Origin: Aricia agestis
Taxonomy: Eukaryota; Arthropoda; Insecta; Lepidoptera; Lycaenidae
Direction: 5' to 3'
DNA: 64,000 nucleotides
Assembly: GCF_905147365.1 (NCBI RefSeq)
Contig: NC_056406.1
Span: 756,501-820,500 of the forward strand
Part shown: positions 54,979 to 64,000 of the stretch, one piece after another
How positions within the stretch are numbered: position 1 is the stretch's first letter
Layout: each line of letters starts with the position of its first letter
The notes under the pieces: generated by a model
Database searches by the model: none
Told to the model about the DNA's origin: nothing
What the model saw: the letters and a program-made list of their open reading frames with translations, nothing else
Program-made: the position numbers and the translations under genes

Positions 54979-57900
54979 TCAGAAGTGGGATCCGAGCAAG
55001 CAAGTAATAAAGAAAACGAAAATAATTGGAAGGCGTTATTCGAAATGCAAAATTCGAATATGAAGGCCTTAATTGAGGCTCTCAAGCAGCCACAACGATC
55101 AACAGAGCATATGAATCTGCCGGAGTTCGATCCAGATAAGTCTGACGCAGACGCTCAATCGTGGTGTTCTACTTCAGATATGTGTTTTGCGGACGTTCCT
55201 ATGGAAGGCGGCCAATTGATCGTCACTCTGAGTAAGGCACTCAAGGGATCAGCATCAACGTGGCTTTCTCAGGTATCTTATCCAGGAATGACATGGGCGG
55301 AGTTCAAAGATTTGTTTACTGCACGATTTATGATAACAGAGACTGTCGCGGGTACTCTTATTAATCTCAGCAATGACAAACCTAAAGAAAATGAGACCTT
55401 AGCGGCATACGGAAGTAGAGTCATGACGTCACTTTACAACCGCTGGAAAAATTCGACCGTAGAGCAAATAATTGTGTCGACAACGCTCGCACACATCTCA
55501 CAATTTGACGCGAGATTACAGAGATTGGCATTTACTTCCGACATAAATACTCGACAGAAATTGCAGCAGGAACTCCAAGCGTTCTCCTACCTAAAACGAA
55601 AGTCAAATACTTCCGCCCCAGAGCAGAAAACGTTCGAGACAAAACGTGTCAAATTAAGTTCGTCAGCCGTTAAATGTTTTCATTGTGGCAAGATTGGACA
55701 TAAATTGGTGAACTGCTCACTGAGACTAAAGAATGGTAAAGGAAATATGAAGGCACAGACTTCTCAGCAAGCTACAAGACCGAACCAGCAGGCGCAGTCT
55801 ACCAGCTCGAAGATCGTCTGCTTCAAATGTGGAAAACCGGGACACATCTCAGTACGCTGCCCTGATGGAGGAGGCTCCGAAGTGCAAAGCAGCGAACGAC
55901 GTGTCGACGTATGTGTAGTTGACCCTCCAACCGGAACACTAAAACATCAAGGTCAGTTTTTCACATTCCATTATGACTCAGGATCAGAATGTTCTTTAAT
56001 TAAAGAAAGTATTTCGTCGAAGTTTAGTGGTAAACGTATTCAAAACATTATTACTTTAAAAGGAATAAGCCAGTCAGCTGTATTAAGTACTATTCAGATA
56101 TCTTGTGTTGTAGAAATTGAAAATAATTTTATTGAAATTTTGTTACATGTTTTGCCAGACCTTTATTTACGTAGCGATATCATAATTGGTCGAGAAATAT
56201 TAGTTCACAGATTCAGTGCCTGCATGACAGCGACTCAATTTAGAATTTTTAAAAGTACCCACGTAAATAATGATAATGTATCGGACGTTCTTTGTGTCAA
56301 TAATAGTAAACAGTCCCCGCGTAACGATTTCAGTGATATAATTACCGATGTTTCAATCGAACAAAAACTCGAAATAGTCTCTGTTCTAAATAAGTACGCT
56401 AGTTATTTTATAACCGGTATGCCTCAAACGCGAGTTACGACGGGTGAATTAGTGATTCGTTTAGTAGACCCCCATAAAACTGTGCAACGAAGACCGTACC
56501 GATTAAGTGCAGAAGAACGAAGGATAATGCGTGAGAAGGTTAGTGAGTTATTGAAAGCTAATATTATTCGGCCAAGTGATTCACCATTTGCGAGTCCTGC
56601 ACTCTTAGTTAAGAAACGGGACGGATCAGATAGAATGTGTATCGACTACCGAGAACTTAACAGCAACACCGTTCCGGACCGATATCCGTTACCGCTTATT
56701 TCTGACCAAATATCACGTTTAAATGGTGCGCGTTTCTTCAGTAAATTGGATTGTGCGTCAGGCTTTCATTTAATACCAATTAAATCTGAGGAGTCTATAC
56801 AGCGTACGGCTTTTGTAACGCCGGATGGTCAGTACGAATATTTAGCTATGCCGTTCGGACTCAGAAATGCAATATCGGTTTTTCAGCGATCTATTGTAAA
56901 AGCCCTCGGTGAATTAGCTAATACCTTCGTTATAATTTATGTTGACGATGTTTTGATAATATCAGAGACAGTAAGCCAGGGTATCGAAAGACTTAATTTA
57001 GTTTTAGAAGTTTTAACCAAAGCAGGGTTCTCATTGAATTTGAAAAAGTGTTCCTTTATGAAAACTGAACTTGAATTTTTAGGATATGAAATTAGAGAGG
57101 GCGAGATTAGGCCTAATCGCAGAAAAGTAGAAGCACTATCCGAGCTGCCACCGCCGACTACGGCAACTCAGTTGAGGCAATTTATTGGGTTAGCTACATA
57201 TTTTAGACAATTTGTACCAAATTTTTCTCGTATTATGGGACCTCTTTATAGAATGACGTGTAATAAAGTAACATTTAATTGGCAAAAGCGACATGAAGAT
57301 ATTAGACAAAATGTTATTTCTATTCTTACGAAAGAGCCGGTTTTAATGATTTTTGATCCCGGTTATCCTATAGAGCTACACACCGACGCGAGCTCGGACG
57401 GATATGGAGCAATTTTATTTAACGTTGTAGACGGTAAACGTAGAGTGGTTGCATATTTCAGTAAAAGAACCTCCCCTGCGGAGTCGCGGTATCATAGTTA
57501 CGAACTCGAAACTTTAGCTGTTGTAAATGCAATAAAACATTTTCGACAGTATTTACATGGAAACAAATTTACGGTTATAACTGATTGTAACTCATTAAAA
57601 TCATCTCGTAAGAAAATTGATTTGACACCGCGAGTCCATAGGTGGTGGGCCTATTTACAAAGTTTCGATTTTGACATCGTTTATAATAAAGGTAAAGATT
57701 TGGCACATGCCGACTTTTTATCGCGTAATCATCTTCCGCCAGTTGATATTTCAGAAAATAATAATAAGTCGAATGAAGTCCCTCATAAAATTGTAAATTT
57801 AACCGAATTGACAGGAGATTGGTTACTAGCTGAACAAAAACGTGATACTGAAATATCAAAACTTTTGTCTGACTTAAATAACGGACAGCTAGATATTGAT

Positions 57901-59061
57901 ATTGCTAAATCATACGAAATACGTAAGGGTATACTTAACCGAAAAATTCAACGTAACGGACGCACTAAATGTTTGCCTATATTGCCCAGGGCATTGCGAT
58001 GGTCGGTAGTTAGTAACGTACATGAATCTCTAGTTCATCTCGGCTATGACAAGACATTAGAAAAACTTTATGATTTTTATTGGTTTGAAGGTATGTCGCG
58101 TTACGTTAAAAAGTTCATAGATAACTGTATTACCTGTAAAGTCTCTAAATCACATTCCGGTAAGGTCCAAGCGGAGTTACATCCAATACCGAAAGTGTCC
58201 TCGCCTTGGCACACAGTACATATAGACGCAACTGGTAAGCTGAGCGGTAGAAATGACTCAAAAGAATATGTTTTCGTATTAATTGATGCCTTCACAAAAT
58301 ACGTTTTATTGTTTCATGCTACAAATATTGATTCGAAGAGTAGTATTAGGGCCGTAAAAGATAGTGTTGCATTATTTGGAACTCCTACGCGAATAATAGC
58401 AGACCAAGGCCGATGCTTTGCGAGCAAAGAATTTAAAGAATTTTGTGACTCGAGTAACATTAATTTACATTTGATAGCAACTGGTTCATCTCGTGCAAAC
58501 GGACAGGTAGAGCGCGTAATGTCTGTATTAAAATCGATGTTAACAACGGTAGAGACTAAAAATCGGTCATGGCAGGATTCTCTTGGTGAAGTTCAGCTTT
58601 CTATCAATTGCACGATAAATAAAACGACAAGATCGAGCCCTCTAGAACTATTAATTGGGAAGGTAGCGCGTCCTTTATCTCTGATGGTATATGGTGATGA
58701 TGATGAGATCATAGTTGATTTAAATACTGTGAGGGAAGATGCTGTGCGAAATATTGACAGAGCCGCGTCCTATGACAAAGGTAGGTTTGATAAAAATAAG
58801 GCAAAAATTAAAAAGTTTAATGTAGGTGACTTTGTACTTATTATGAACGAAGAACGTAATCAAACAAAACTGGACCCCAAGTTTAAGGGCCCATTTGAAG
58901 TGGTAGAAGTTTTGGAAGGAGATCGCTATACATTAAAGGCACTGAATTCGAACCGAAAATATAAGTACGCTCATGATAGATTACGCAGAATGCCCGAAAA
59001 TCAGAGTATAACTGATGATTTTGAGGAACTAAATAGTAATGATGACGTGGATACTAATTAA
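54934..59061 (+). CDS. Gypsy Gag-Pol polyprotein, 1375 aa, single frame
   Basis: A retrotransposon polyprotein for capsid assembly, processing, reverse transcription and integration. Gag spans about 1-330, with a retrotransposon-gag block (TWLSQ near 109-113) and two CCHC zinc knuckles (248-261 CFHCGKIGHKLVNC; 296-309 CFKCGKPGHISVRC). The protease active site is YDSGSEC near 347 (DSG rather than DTG). The RT has FCS-type upstream motifs and the catalytic YVDD at 669-672. RNase H contains HTDASSDGYG near 816. Integrase has an HHCC zinc region around 1030-1070 and a DDE set in HIDATG, IADQG and GQVERV, followed by a GPF-like C-terminal module. Gag and pol are fused in one frame with no frameshift or stop. 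The first 15 residues are encoded by the LTR. The start is the first ATG in the frame. Confidence 0.93.
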   Translation: MSANDSGPSNSPDPTSEVGSEQASNKENENNWKALFEMQNSNMKALIEALKQPQRSTEHMNLPEFDPDKSDADAQSWCSTSDMCFADVPMEGGQLIVTLSKALKGSASTWLSQVSYPGMTWAEFKDLFTARFMITETVAGTLINLSNDKPKENETLAAYGSRVMTSLYNRWKNSTVEQIIVSTTLAHISQFDARLQRLAFTSDINTRQKLQQELQAFSYLKRKSNTSAPEQKTFETKRVKLSSSAVKCFHCGKIGHKLVNCSLRLKNGKGNMKAQTSQQATRPNQQAQSTSSKIVCFKCGKPGHISVRCPDGGGSEVQSSERRVDVCVVDPPTGTLKHQGQFFTFHYDSGSECSLIKESISSKFSGKRIQNIITLKGISQSAVLSTIQISCVVEIENNFIEILLHVLPDLYLRSDIIIGREILVHRFSACMTATQFRIFKSTHVNNDNVSDVLCVNNSKQSPRNDFSDIITDVSIEQKLEIVSVLNKYASYFITGMPQTRVTTGELVIRLVDPHKTVQRRPYRLSAEERRIMREKVSELLKANIIRPSDSPFASPALLVKKRDGSDRMCIDYRELNSNTVPDRYPLPLISDQISRLNGARFFSKLDCASGFHLIPIKSEESIQRTAFVTPDGQYEYLAMPFGLRNAISVFQRSIVKALGELANTFVIIYVDDVLIISETVSQGIERLNLVLEVLTKAGFSLNLKKCSFMKTELEFLGYEIREGEIRPNRRKVEALSELPPPTTATQLRQFIGLATYFRQFVPNFSRIMGPLYRMTCNKVTFNWQKRHEDIRQNVISILTKEPVLMIFDPGYPIELHTDASSDGYGAILFNVVDGKRRVVAYFSKRTSPAESRYHSYELETLAVVNAIKHFRQYLHGNKFTVITDCNSLKSSRKKIDLTPRVHRWWAYLQSFDFDIVYNKGKDLAHADFLSRNHLPPVDISENNNKSNEVPHKIVNLTELTGDWLLAEQKRDTEISKLLSDLNNGQLDIDIAKSYEIRKGILNRKIQRNGRTKCLPILPRALRWSVVSNVHESLVHLGYDKTLEKLYDFYWFEGMSRYVKKFIDNCITCKVSKSHSGKVQAELHPIPKVSSPWHTVHIDATGKLSGRNDSKEYVFVLIDAFTKYVLLFHATNIDSKSSIRAVKDSVALFGTPTRIIADQGRCFASKEFKEFCDSSNINLHLIATGSSRANGQVERVMSVLKSMLTTVETKNRSWQDSLGEVQLSINCTINKTTRSSPLELLIGKVARPLSLMVYGDDDEIIVDLNTVREDAVRNIDRAASYDKGRFDKNKAKIKKFNVGDFVLIMNEERNQTKLDPKFKGPFEVVEVLEGDRYTLKALNSNRKYKYAHDRLRRMPENQSITDDFEELNSNDDVDTN

Positions 59062-59634
59062 GTTTACAAATTGATTTGACTGTACCAGAGGTTGTCGTGT
59101 AGCCGTAGCTCGATAGAAATCGGTGTCAACTTTGAGTTGTCCGTGAGCACGCGGTAAGCAGTCAACTCTGGTGGAGGTCGGGTTTCATTGGAAACCAGGG
59201 AGCCCTAGGCTTAGGGTAATATGAGATGTGGTCGCAGACCACAGTGCTATGTGTTGAGAGATATCAATTATTGTAAGACTTAATTGTGTGGCGTACATTA
59301 TTTTCTTTGCGAGTCTTTTGAGACAACTGGAATGATTATTTTCATCATAAGTGATAGCAAAATTGTCAGTTGATACTCTGTAATGATTATGTAAGTGGAT
59401 ATTAAAATTACTTTAAGACTTAGTGATTATTTTCAGTGACTGTTATAAGTGATTTTAATTAATTAGTGAGTACTGAGTAGTATTAAATTATTTTTGTTTG
59501 AATTAAAGATTCAAAGAGAAAAAATGATTTTCTTTTTCTTTAATAGAGGTCAGGAATGACCGAACAACATGATACTGTGTCATAAAATTTGTTACAGGAT
59601 ATCACACAGAGACGTGTGACTCGCAGGATGGCCG
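59062..59634 (+). other. 3' untranslated region of the gypsy element
   Basis: AT-rich, with an inverted repeat near 59502-59543 (TTAAAGATTCAAAGAGAAAA paired with TTTTCTTTTTCTTTAA). A strong polypurine tract is not obvious directly before the 3' LTR (sequence there GCAGGATGGCCG). The purine run AAAGAGAAAAAA lies about 110 bp upstream instead. Confidence 0.6.
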
Positions 59635-60055
59635 TGTCGGATAAGTCAATAGTACGGAAGTTATTTGACGAAACGCAAACGTCACAATATGGCGTTTCGA
59701 CGGAGTCTAGTCTGAAGTTCGTGCAATCGACGTGGTGGGGTGGTGGAAGGGGACGAGCTTGGCGTCTGACGACGAGCAACCACTTCTCTACCAGTCGTTG
59801 TGCGGAACACCAGTCTAGAAACTGTCTAACGTTTCGTTATAATCAGTGACTCTACCTAGTGTACTTAAAAAGTGATAAATTATTATAGTGAGTGATTCCA
59901 ATATAGAGAAGTGATATTCTGATTTTTGTTATTAATTTTCCTAATAAACGCTTAAATCAGTTCTTCGTGATAAATTCTCTCCTTGCTGCTCGTTCCATCG
60001 CCCATAAGCAATGTCGGCCAACGATTCAGGACCATCAAATTCACCTGATCCGACA
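59635..60055 (+). repeat. 3' LTR (421 bp)
   Basis: Matches the 5' LTR in full length and sequence as read, including a copy of the gag start (15 codons at 60011-60055), which here runs into flanking genomic DNA. AATAAA at 59943-59948. Confidence 0.93.
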
Positions 60056-60209
60056 TATTTTTATTAGACTTGCCATATCTGCATTTCAGTATATTGCACT
60101 GTAAATAAGTGACTTTCAAGTCGGTGTCGACAGTAAGCCAATAAGCGCTTTGTTATTTTGACTTTAGACTAAATTCAATCTGAACCAGGTACAGTATAAC
60201 GAGTCCATA

Positions 60210-63200
60210 TCACAGTATCATCATCACAATCAGCAGTAACGCGGGCAGCACAGCAGTGCGGCCGGCGGCGGCGGCGGCGTAGTGGCGGTAGTCCTCAGGT
60301 ATGTCGAGGGTTCTGTTCCGGATGACGTGCGCGAAGTAACGGGCGGAGGAGCGCGGGGTACGGCGACGCAAGGGGTCGCTGAAGTCCACGTGGTATAGGC
60401 CGAAACTGTAACTGTACGGTCAATATTTTAACAACATTATAATTGTAGTAGTAATTATTTATAAGATAATAAATAGCCTAAAATTCGTAAAAAAAAACCA
60501 GAAGAAAACAACTACCACCACGTAAAGTAAAATGCAACAACCCATTCAGGCTCTAGCTAGAGATAAAAAACACAACCTCTTTCTAGCAGAGTCGGGTACA
60601 AAGGCTACAAAACCCCTAAAGAGCTATATGTGGGAGAGCCATGCTTCGGCACGAATGGGCCGGCTCGACCGGAGAAATACCACGTTCTCACAGAAAACCG
60701 GCGTGAAACAGCGCTTGCGCTGTGTTTCGCCGAGTGAGTGAGTTTACCGGACGCCCAATCCCTTCCCTACCCTCCCCTATTCCCTTGCCTTCCCATCCCT
60801 ACCCTCCCCTATTACCCTATTCCCTCTTAAAAGGCCGGCAACGCACCTGCAGCTCTTCTGATGCTGCGAGTGTCCATGGGCGACGGAAATTGCTTACCAT
60901 CAGATGACCCGTTTGCTCGTTTGAACCCTTATTTCATTAAAAAAAAAAGAGAGGATTTAAGGTTCAGAGTTCCGACATTGATAACACGATATTGGCCAGA
61001 GTTCCATAACACACGGTTAAGTAAATAGAAATATTGCTATAACATCTGTACAGGCGTTAGGCGGCATCAATATCTCCTGTATGAACTCACTCGTATCCGT
61101 CCGTCCACTCGAAGTTGTCGAGCATGGTCCAGGCGGTGTAGGCGGTGACGTTCACGCCGTCCTCCATCGCCAGCAGCACCTGGATACGGACAACTCCTGT
61201 TACATTGGGATTCCGAAACGTACTGGTGATTCGTCAATGTTTTGACTTGTTGCTTTGACCAGCCGCGTTGTAAGTTTTCGGATTCAAAAGCGACATAATG
61301 TCTTCTTAATGTGTTCTTTTTTGTACTTAATAAAATGTAGTTTTGATAAAGTCAAATTTAGTTTAGATAAATGTATGGTATTGTGGGCACACAATATATT
61401 GTATATCGATGTGATCATGTGTCGTTATATTATATCGATGTTCGATGCATGTGGTGAACAAACATGTGAACTAAACGTTAGTTTTCTTGGTGCAGCAACC
61501 CGAGTGGTCGCTTGCGCAATAAACGTAATCCAGTTAGCAAAAGGATTTTATTTATGAACACTCATTCTAGTTACCCCAACGTAATAATATAGGGTGTAAC
61601 AGTATTTTGGGATTATTATAATATGCAATTTGACTAAAAACCCAGGCCCATGGATAAAAAATTGAGTCTGCTGCCAAAATGATTATGATGATAAAGTTTA
61701 ACAATTAATTATAGCATGGGATTTAACATATGCTAAGTCCATGACTTTCATCGCTAATTAGACCTACTTGAGCTTCTGATAGACATTAGACTATATCTAC
61801 TTCTTTATGATATTACGAGAGTATTGTAATAGGGACAGCAGTGACCTGTTCGAGGTGATCCTTGTAGGCGTGCACTCGCAGCGGATCGTGGAGACCCTTG
61901 TCGCGCTGCATCAGGCCGTTCTCGAAGATCTGGATCTCCAGGTCGCCGTACTGTGCCTTGATCCAGTTCAGCAGCTTCCGCAGCCCCGGCGGGTAGATCT
62001 GAAATTCATTCAGAACATGGACACATAGTTGACGAGGGTGATGATTCCCTAGCTTCATATCGTCCCATATGATGACATTCCTGGCGACACAGCCACGCAC
62101 GTTTTCACCACAATATTTCCTGTGTCACACAAGAAATACTGTGGTGGAAACGTATGGTGGTGCAAAGCCCTTTTTGAAGAACACGATGGAGCCTTATTGT
62201 CCATTGTCCTATGCGTATCAACGAGCATTATGTGATTCTAATGGTTCCTTTCTTGTTTATCAGGATTGAAATTAGTCCTGTGATAACTTTGCAGGACGTA
62301 CATAGAACCAGGGATGGTCGGCGAACCAGTCCGGCCGATGTCGGAGATGCGCGCGCAGCTCGGGCACGCCGTCGATGGGGCGCGCGCCGACCGCCTCGCC
62401 CGCGCCCGCGCGCTCCACGTACCGCGACGTGTAGTAGTTCACACCGTAAAAGTCGAACGTGCCTGGAATAGTATGTACTATCTGAGAAGTTGATTCATAT
62501 GCAAATCGGGGACCTAAGTAGTTTGGTTGCGTTACGTCAAACAGAACGTGCTGACAGATCACAATTAACACTGAATTGACATATTCGACCAAATAATGTT
62601 GGTCTGTCAATTGCATAGGAATCAACTTCCTCGATGGTACATAGAGTAAGAATTTAACTTACGTAGAAGTTGGATGTCCCTTCGACCGGTGTCTACAAAA
62701 CAACAAGCAACACGAGCAAAAACAATATCACCTTTAGGGAGATCGCTTCGCGTCGGCATGGCGCGGCCATGCAGACTGTATGTGCGCCGCAGACTCGATC
62801 ACACAAAAAGTGTGCCGTCTGCGATCTCCCATCAGATGTTCTACACAGTGTTCTTCCATTTTCCAGAGAGTTTTATGGTGCGTAGTAGATCAATATAATG
62901 TTTTGCACTATGTAACCATCACAAAAACTTGGAGACGAAAGCTTTGCATATAAGCGTCGCATTGCTGGACACAGCATTTTAGCAGCACAGCACATATTTT
63001 AACTATTCCTTGCATTTACTTTCACAGCTTTCTCGGCTTCGATAGATTATAAGGCTTCTTGTTCCACTTGCGTGCTTCTTACAATTAATATTTTGTGCTC
63101 CGAGCTATGACAAATGTTCCCCTAGAGACTGAGCTCTCACTGTTTATGTCTAAGGCATATATTATTATATTGCATGTAGTAATGCATCCTACCTCTTATA

Positions 63201-63743
63201 AACTTAATTTCCTGTTTAGTGAACTTGGGCAGCACGGTGGGCGGGTAGCCGGTCCTGTTGCGGGCGGCCTCCAGGTGCTTCTCGAGGGCGGGCGGCCAGC
63301 CTCCCGCCGCGGAAAAGATGGGGTGCGAGTAGATGCCTGCCTGGATCCAGGACCAAGATTAATGGTTAGGGTTAGGCTGCTTGCGAATTGACGCTGAGAA
63401 CTGCGAAAAGGGTCTGTAAATCTACTGTGCTGTACGTCAAGTAATTTGTCTTACGTTAAGGTGGCTTCGGTCCATCGTAAACCAACGATGCGATGATTCG
63501 AGACTATCAGTCCCAAATGAGTGGCTTTCTTTATATCAGGATCAATCGCTCACCTCATCACCCTTAATGATGTACTGACTTAATGCTGACTTACTTCTTG
63601 TTATATTTCATGATATGAAATGAATTCAGACGCAAGACAAAGATAAGTACTAACGTCGGCCTGTCGCGCCATCTCCGCAAGCTCCTCGTCAGCGGGGTCC
63701 TCCGCCTGGATCCAGATTATCTGGTTTGTTAACGATACTCTAC
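60210..63743 (-). CDS. Second GH1 beta-glucosidase-like gene, 3' six exons (5' end beyond window)
   Basis: Minus-strand exons in gene order: 63743-63655, 63340-63193, 62462-62302, 61998-61846, 61179-61091, 60411-60210; GT-AG with matching phases. Encodes the C-terminal half of a GH1 enzyme: GIYSHPIFSAAGGWP, VNYYTSRY, the nucleophile region QIFENG (Glu kept, the usual Thr replaced by Phe), WTMLDNFEWTDGY, FGLYHVDFSDP, then a hydrophobic end (VLPALLLIVMMIL) after a poly-Ala stretch. Exon lengths 89, 148 and 89 equal those of the plus-strand paralogue. Its 311-nt exon 8 is here split in two (161 + 153) by an intron. The acid/base motif lies outside the window. Convergent with the first gene; a SINE-like repeat lies in the last intron. 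Confidence 0.92.
60630..60948 (+). mobile_element. Dispersed SINE-like repeat with VNTR, copy 5 (plus strand)
   Basis: The clearest sense-strand copy: GTGGGAGAGCCATGCTTCGG head, GGCTCGACCGGAG, hairpin CAGCGCTTGCGCTG, C-rich VNTR, then a 3' CCCTTATTTCATTAAAAAAA tail. In the last intron of the second GH1 gene. Confidence 0.75.
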
Positions 63744-64000
63744 CTGGAACAGACACCAGAGCAGTAGAGTAAGTTATATTACAGTCAATTAATCAAAGCT
63801 ATAGCTATAAGGGAAATGAACGCAAATACTAATTATTACACTAGAAAGATGACTGATAAGCATGTGATCTTACTGCGGAGTGCGGACTATAACTACGTAA
63901 TCATCGCATGAATGTGTATCAACTTTATTTGAAAACATGCTTACTGCAACATACTATTAAAAGTATACGTATTCTTCTCTCCGTCTGTTAAAGAAGTATT
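63744..64000 (-). other. Intron of the second GH1 gene at window edge
   Basis: Upstream of the acceptor for the exon starting at 63743. No further exon is recognisable before the window ends. Confidence 0.6.

Larger units (their letters stand above)
54558..60055 (+). mobile_element. Complete Ty3/gypsy LTR retrotransposon
   Basis: 5498 bp: 5' LTR 54558-54978, one gag-pol frame, 3' LTR 59635-60055. Flanked by a 4-bp target duplication TATT (54554-54557 and 60056-60059). LTR ends are TGTCGGAT...ATCCGACA, a TG-CA terminus with an 8-bp inverted repeat. Domain order gag, protease, RT, RNase H, integrase places it in Ty3/gypsy. No envelope frame was found. Everything needed for retrotransposition appears unbroken. 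Confidence 0.93.

Overview
The window is eukaryotic nuclear DNA, most likely from a lepidopteran insect. Intron-rich genes have GC-rich exons set in AT-rich introns. Intergenic and intronic DNA is packed with short Helitron-like elements of the butterfly and moth type (AT insertion site, hairpin plus CTAG 3' end), tRNA-derived SINEs, TIR MITEs and one Ty3/gypsy LTR retrotransposon. The species cannot be named from the sequence alone.

Layout. 0-1.6 kb: AT-rich DNA with a TAA-flanked MITE. 1.6-13.0 kb, plus strand: a complete 13-exon gene for GTP-dependent phosphoenolpyruvate carboxykinase (640 aa), with a TATA/CCAAT/CRE-like promoter and a large intron 11 holding nested transposons. 13.6-16.2 kb, minus: DSCC1 (sister-chromatid cohesion, CTF18-RFC subunit), first exon unresolved. 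It diverges from TIMM23 (16.6-17.5 kb, plus, 3 exons, 194 aa). 19.4-21.1 kb, minus: an intronless DENND6 homologue (562 aa). 21-32.6 kb: a transposon-rich gap with hAT and PIF/Harbinger-type MITEs whose target-site duplications can be read directly. 32.6-50.7 kb, plus: a complete 10-exon glycoside hydrolase family 1 (beta-glucosidase-like) gene of 526 aa. Its introns hold Helitrons, SINEs and a 43-bp GC-rich minisatellite. 53.4-53.7 kb, minus: an unrecognised small secreted cysteine-containing propeptide. 54.6-60.1 kb, plus: an intact gypsy element with two 421-bp LTRs in which I see no differences. 60.2 kb to the right edge, minus: the 3' six exons of a second GH1 gene, convergent with the first and sharing its exon pattern.

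How the genes relate. PEPCK (gluconeogenesis/glyceroneogenesis), DSCC1 (replication/cohesion), TIMM23 (mitochondrial import) and DENND6 (Rab GEF) are housekeeping genes with no shared pathway. DSCC1 and TIMM23 probably share a bidirectional promoter of under 400 bp. The two GH1 genes are a local paralogous pair; both have hydrophobic C-termini suggesting membrane or GPI anchoring.

Most unusual items: the gypsy element, whose gag-pol frame starts inside its own LTR; the orphan secreted peptide; the GH1 enzyme with NEA instead of NEP at the acid/base site; two DNA elements studded with copies of their terminal motif; and nested insertions where filled and empty sites are both present in the window.
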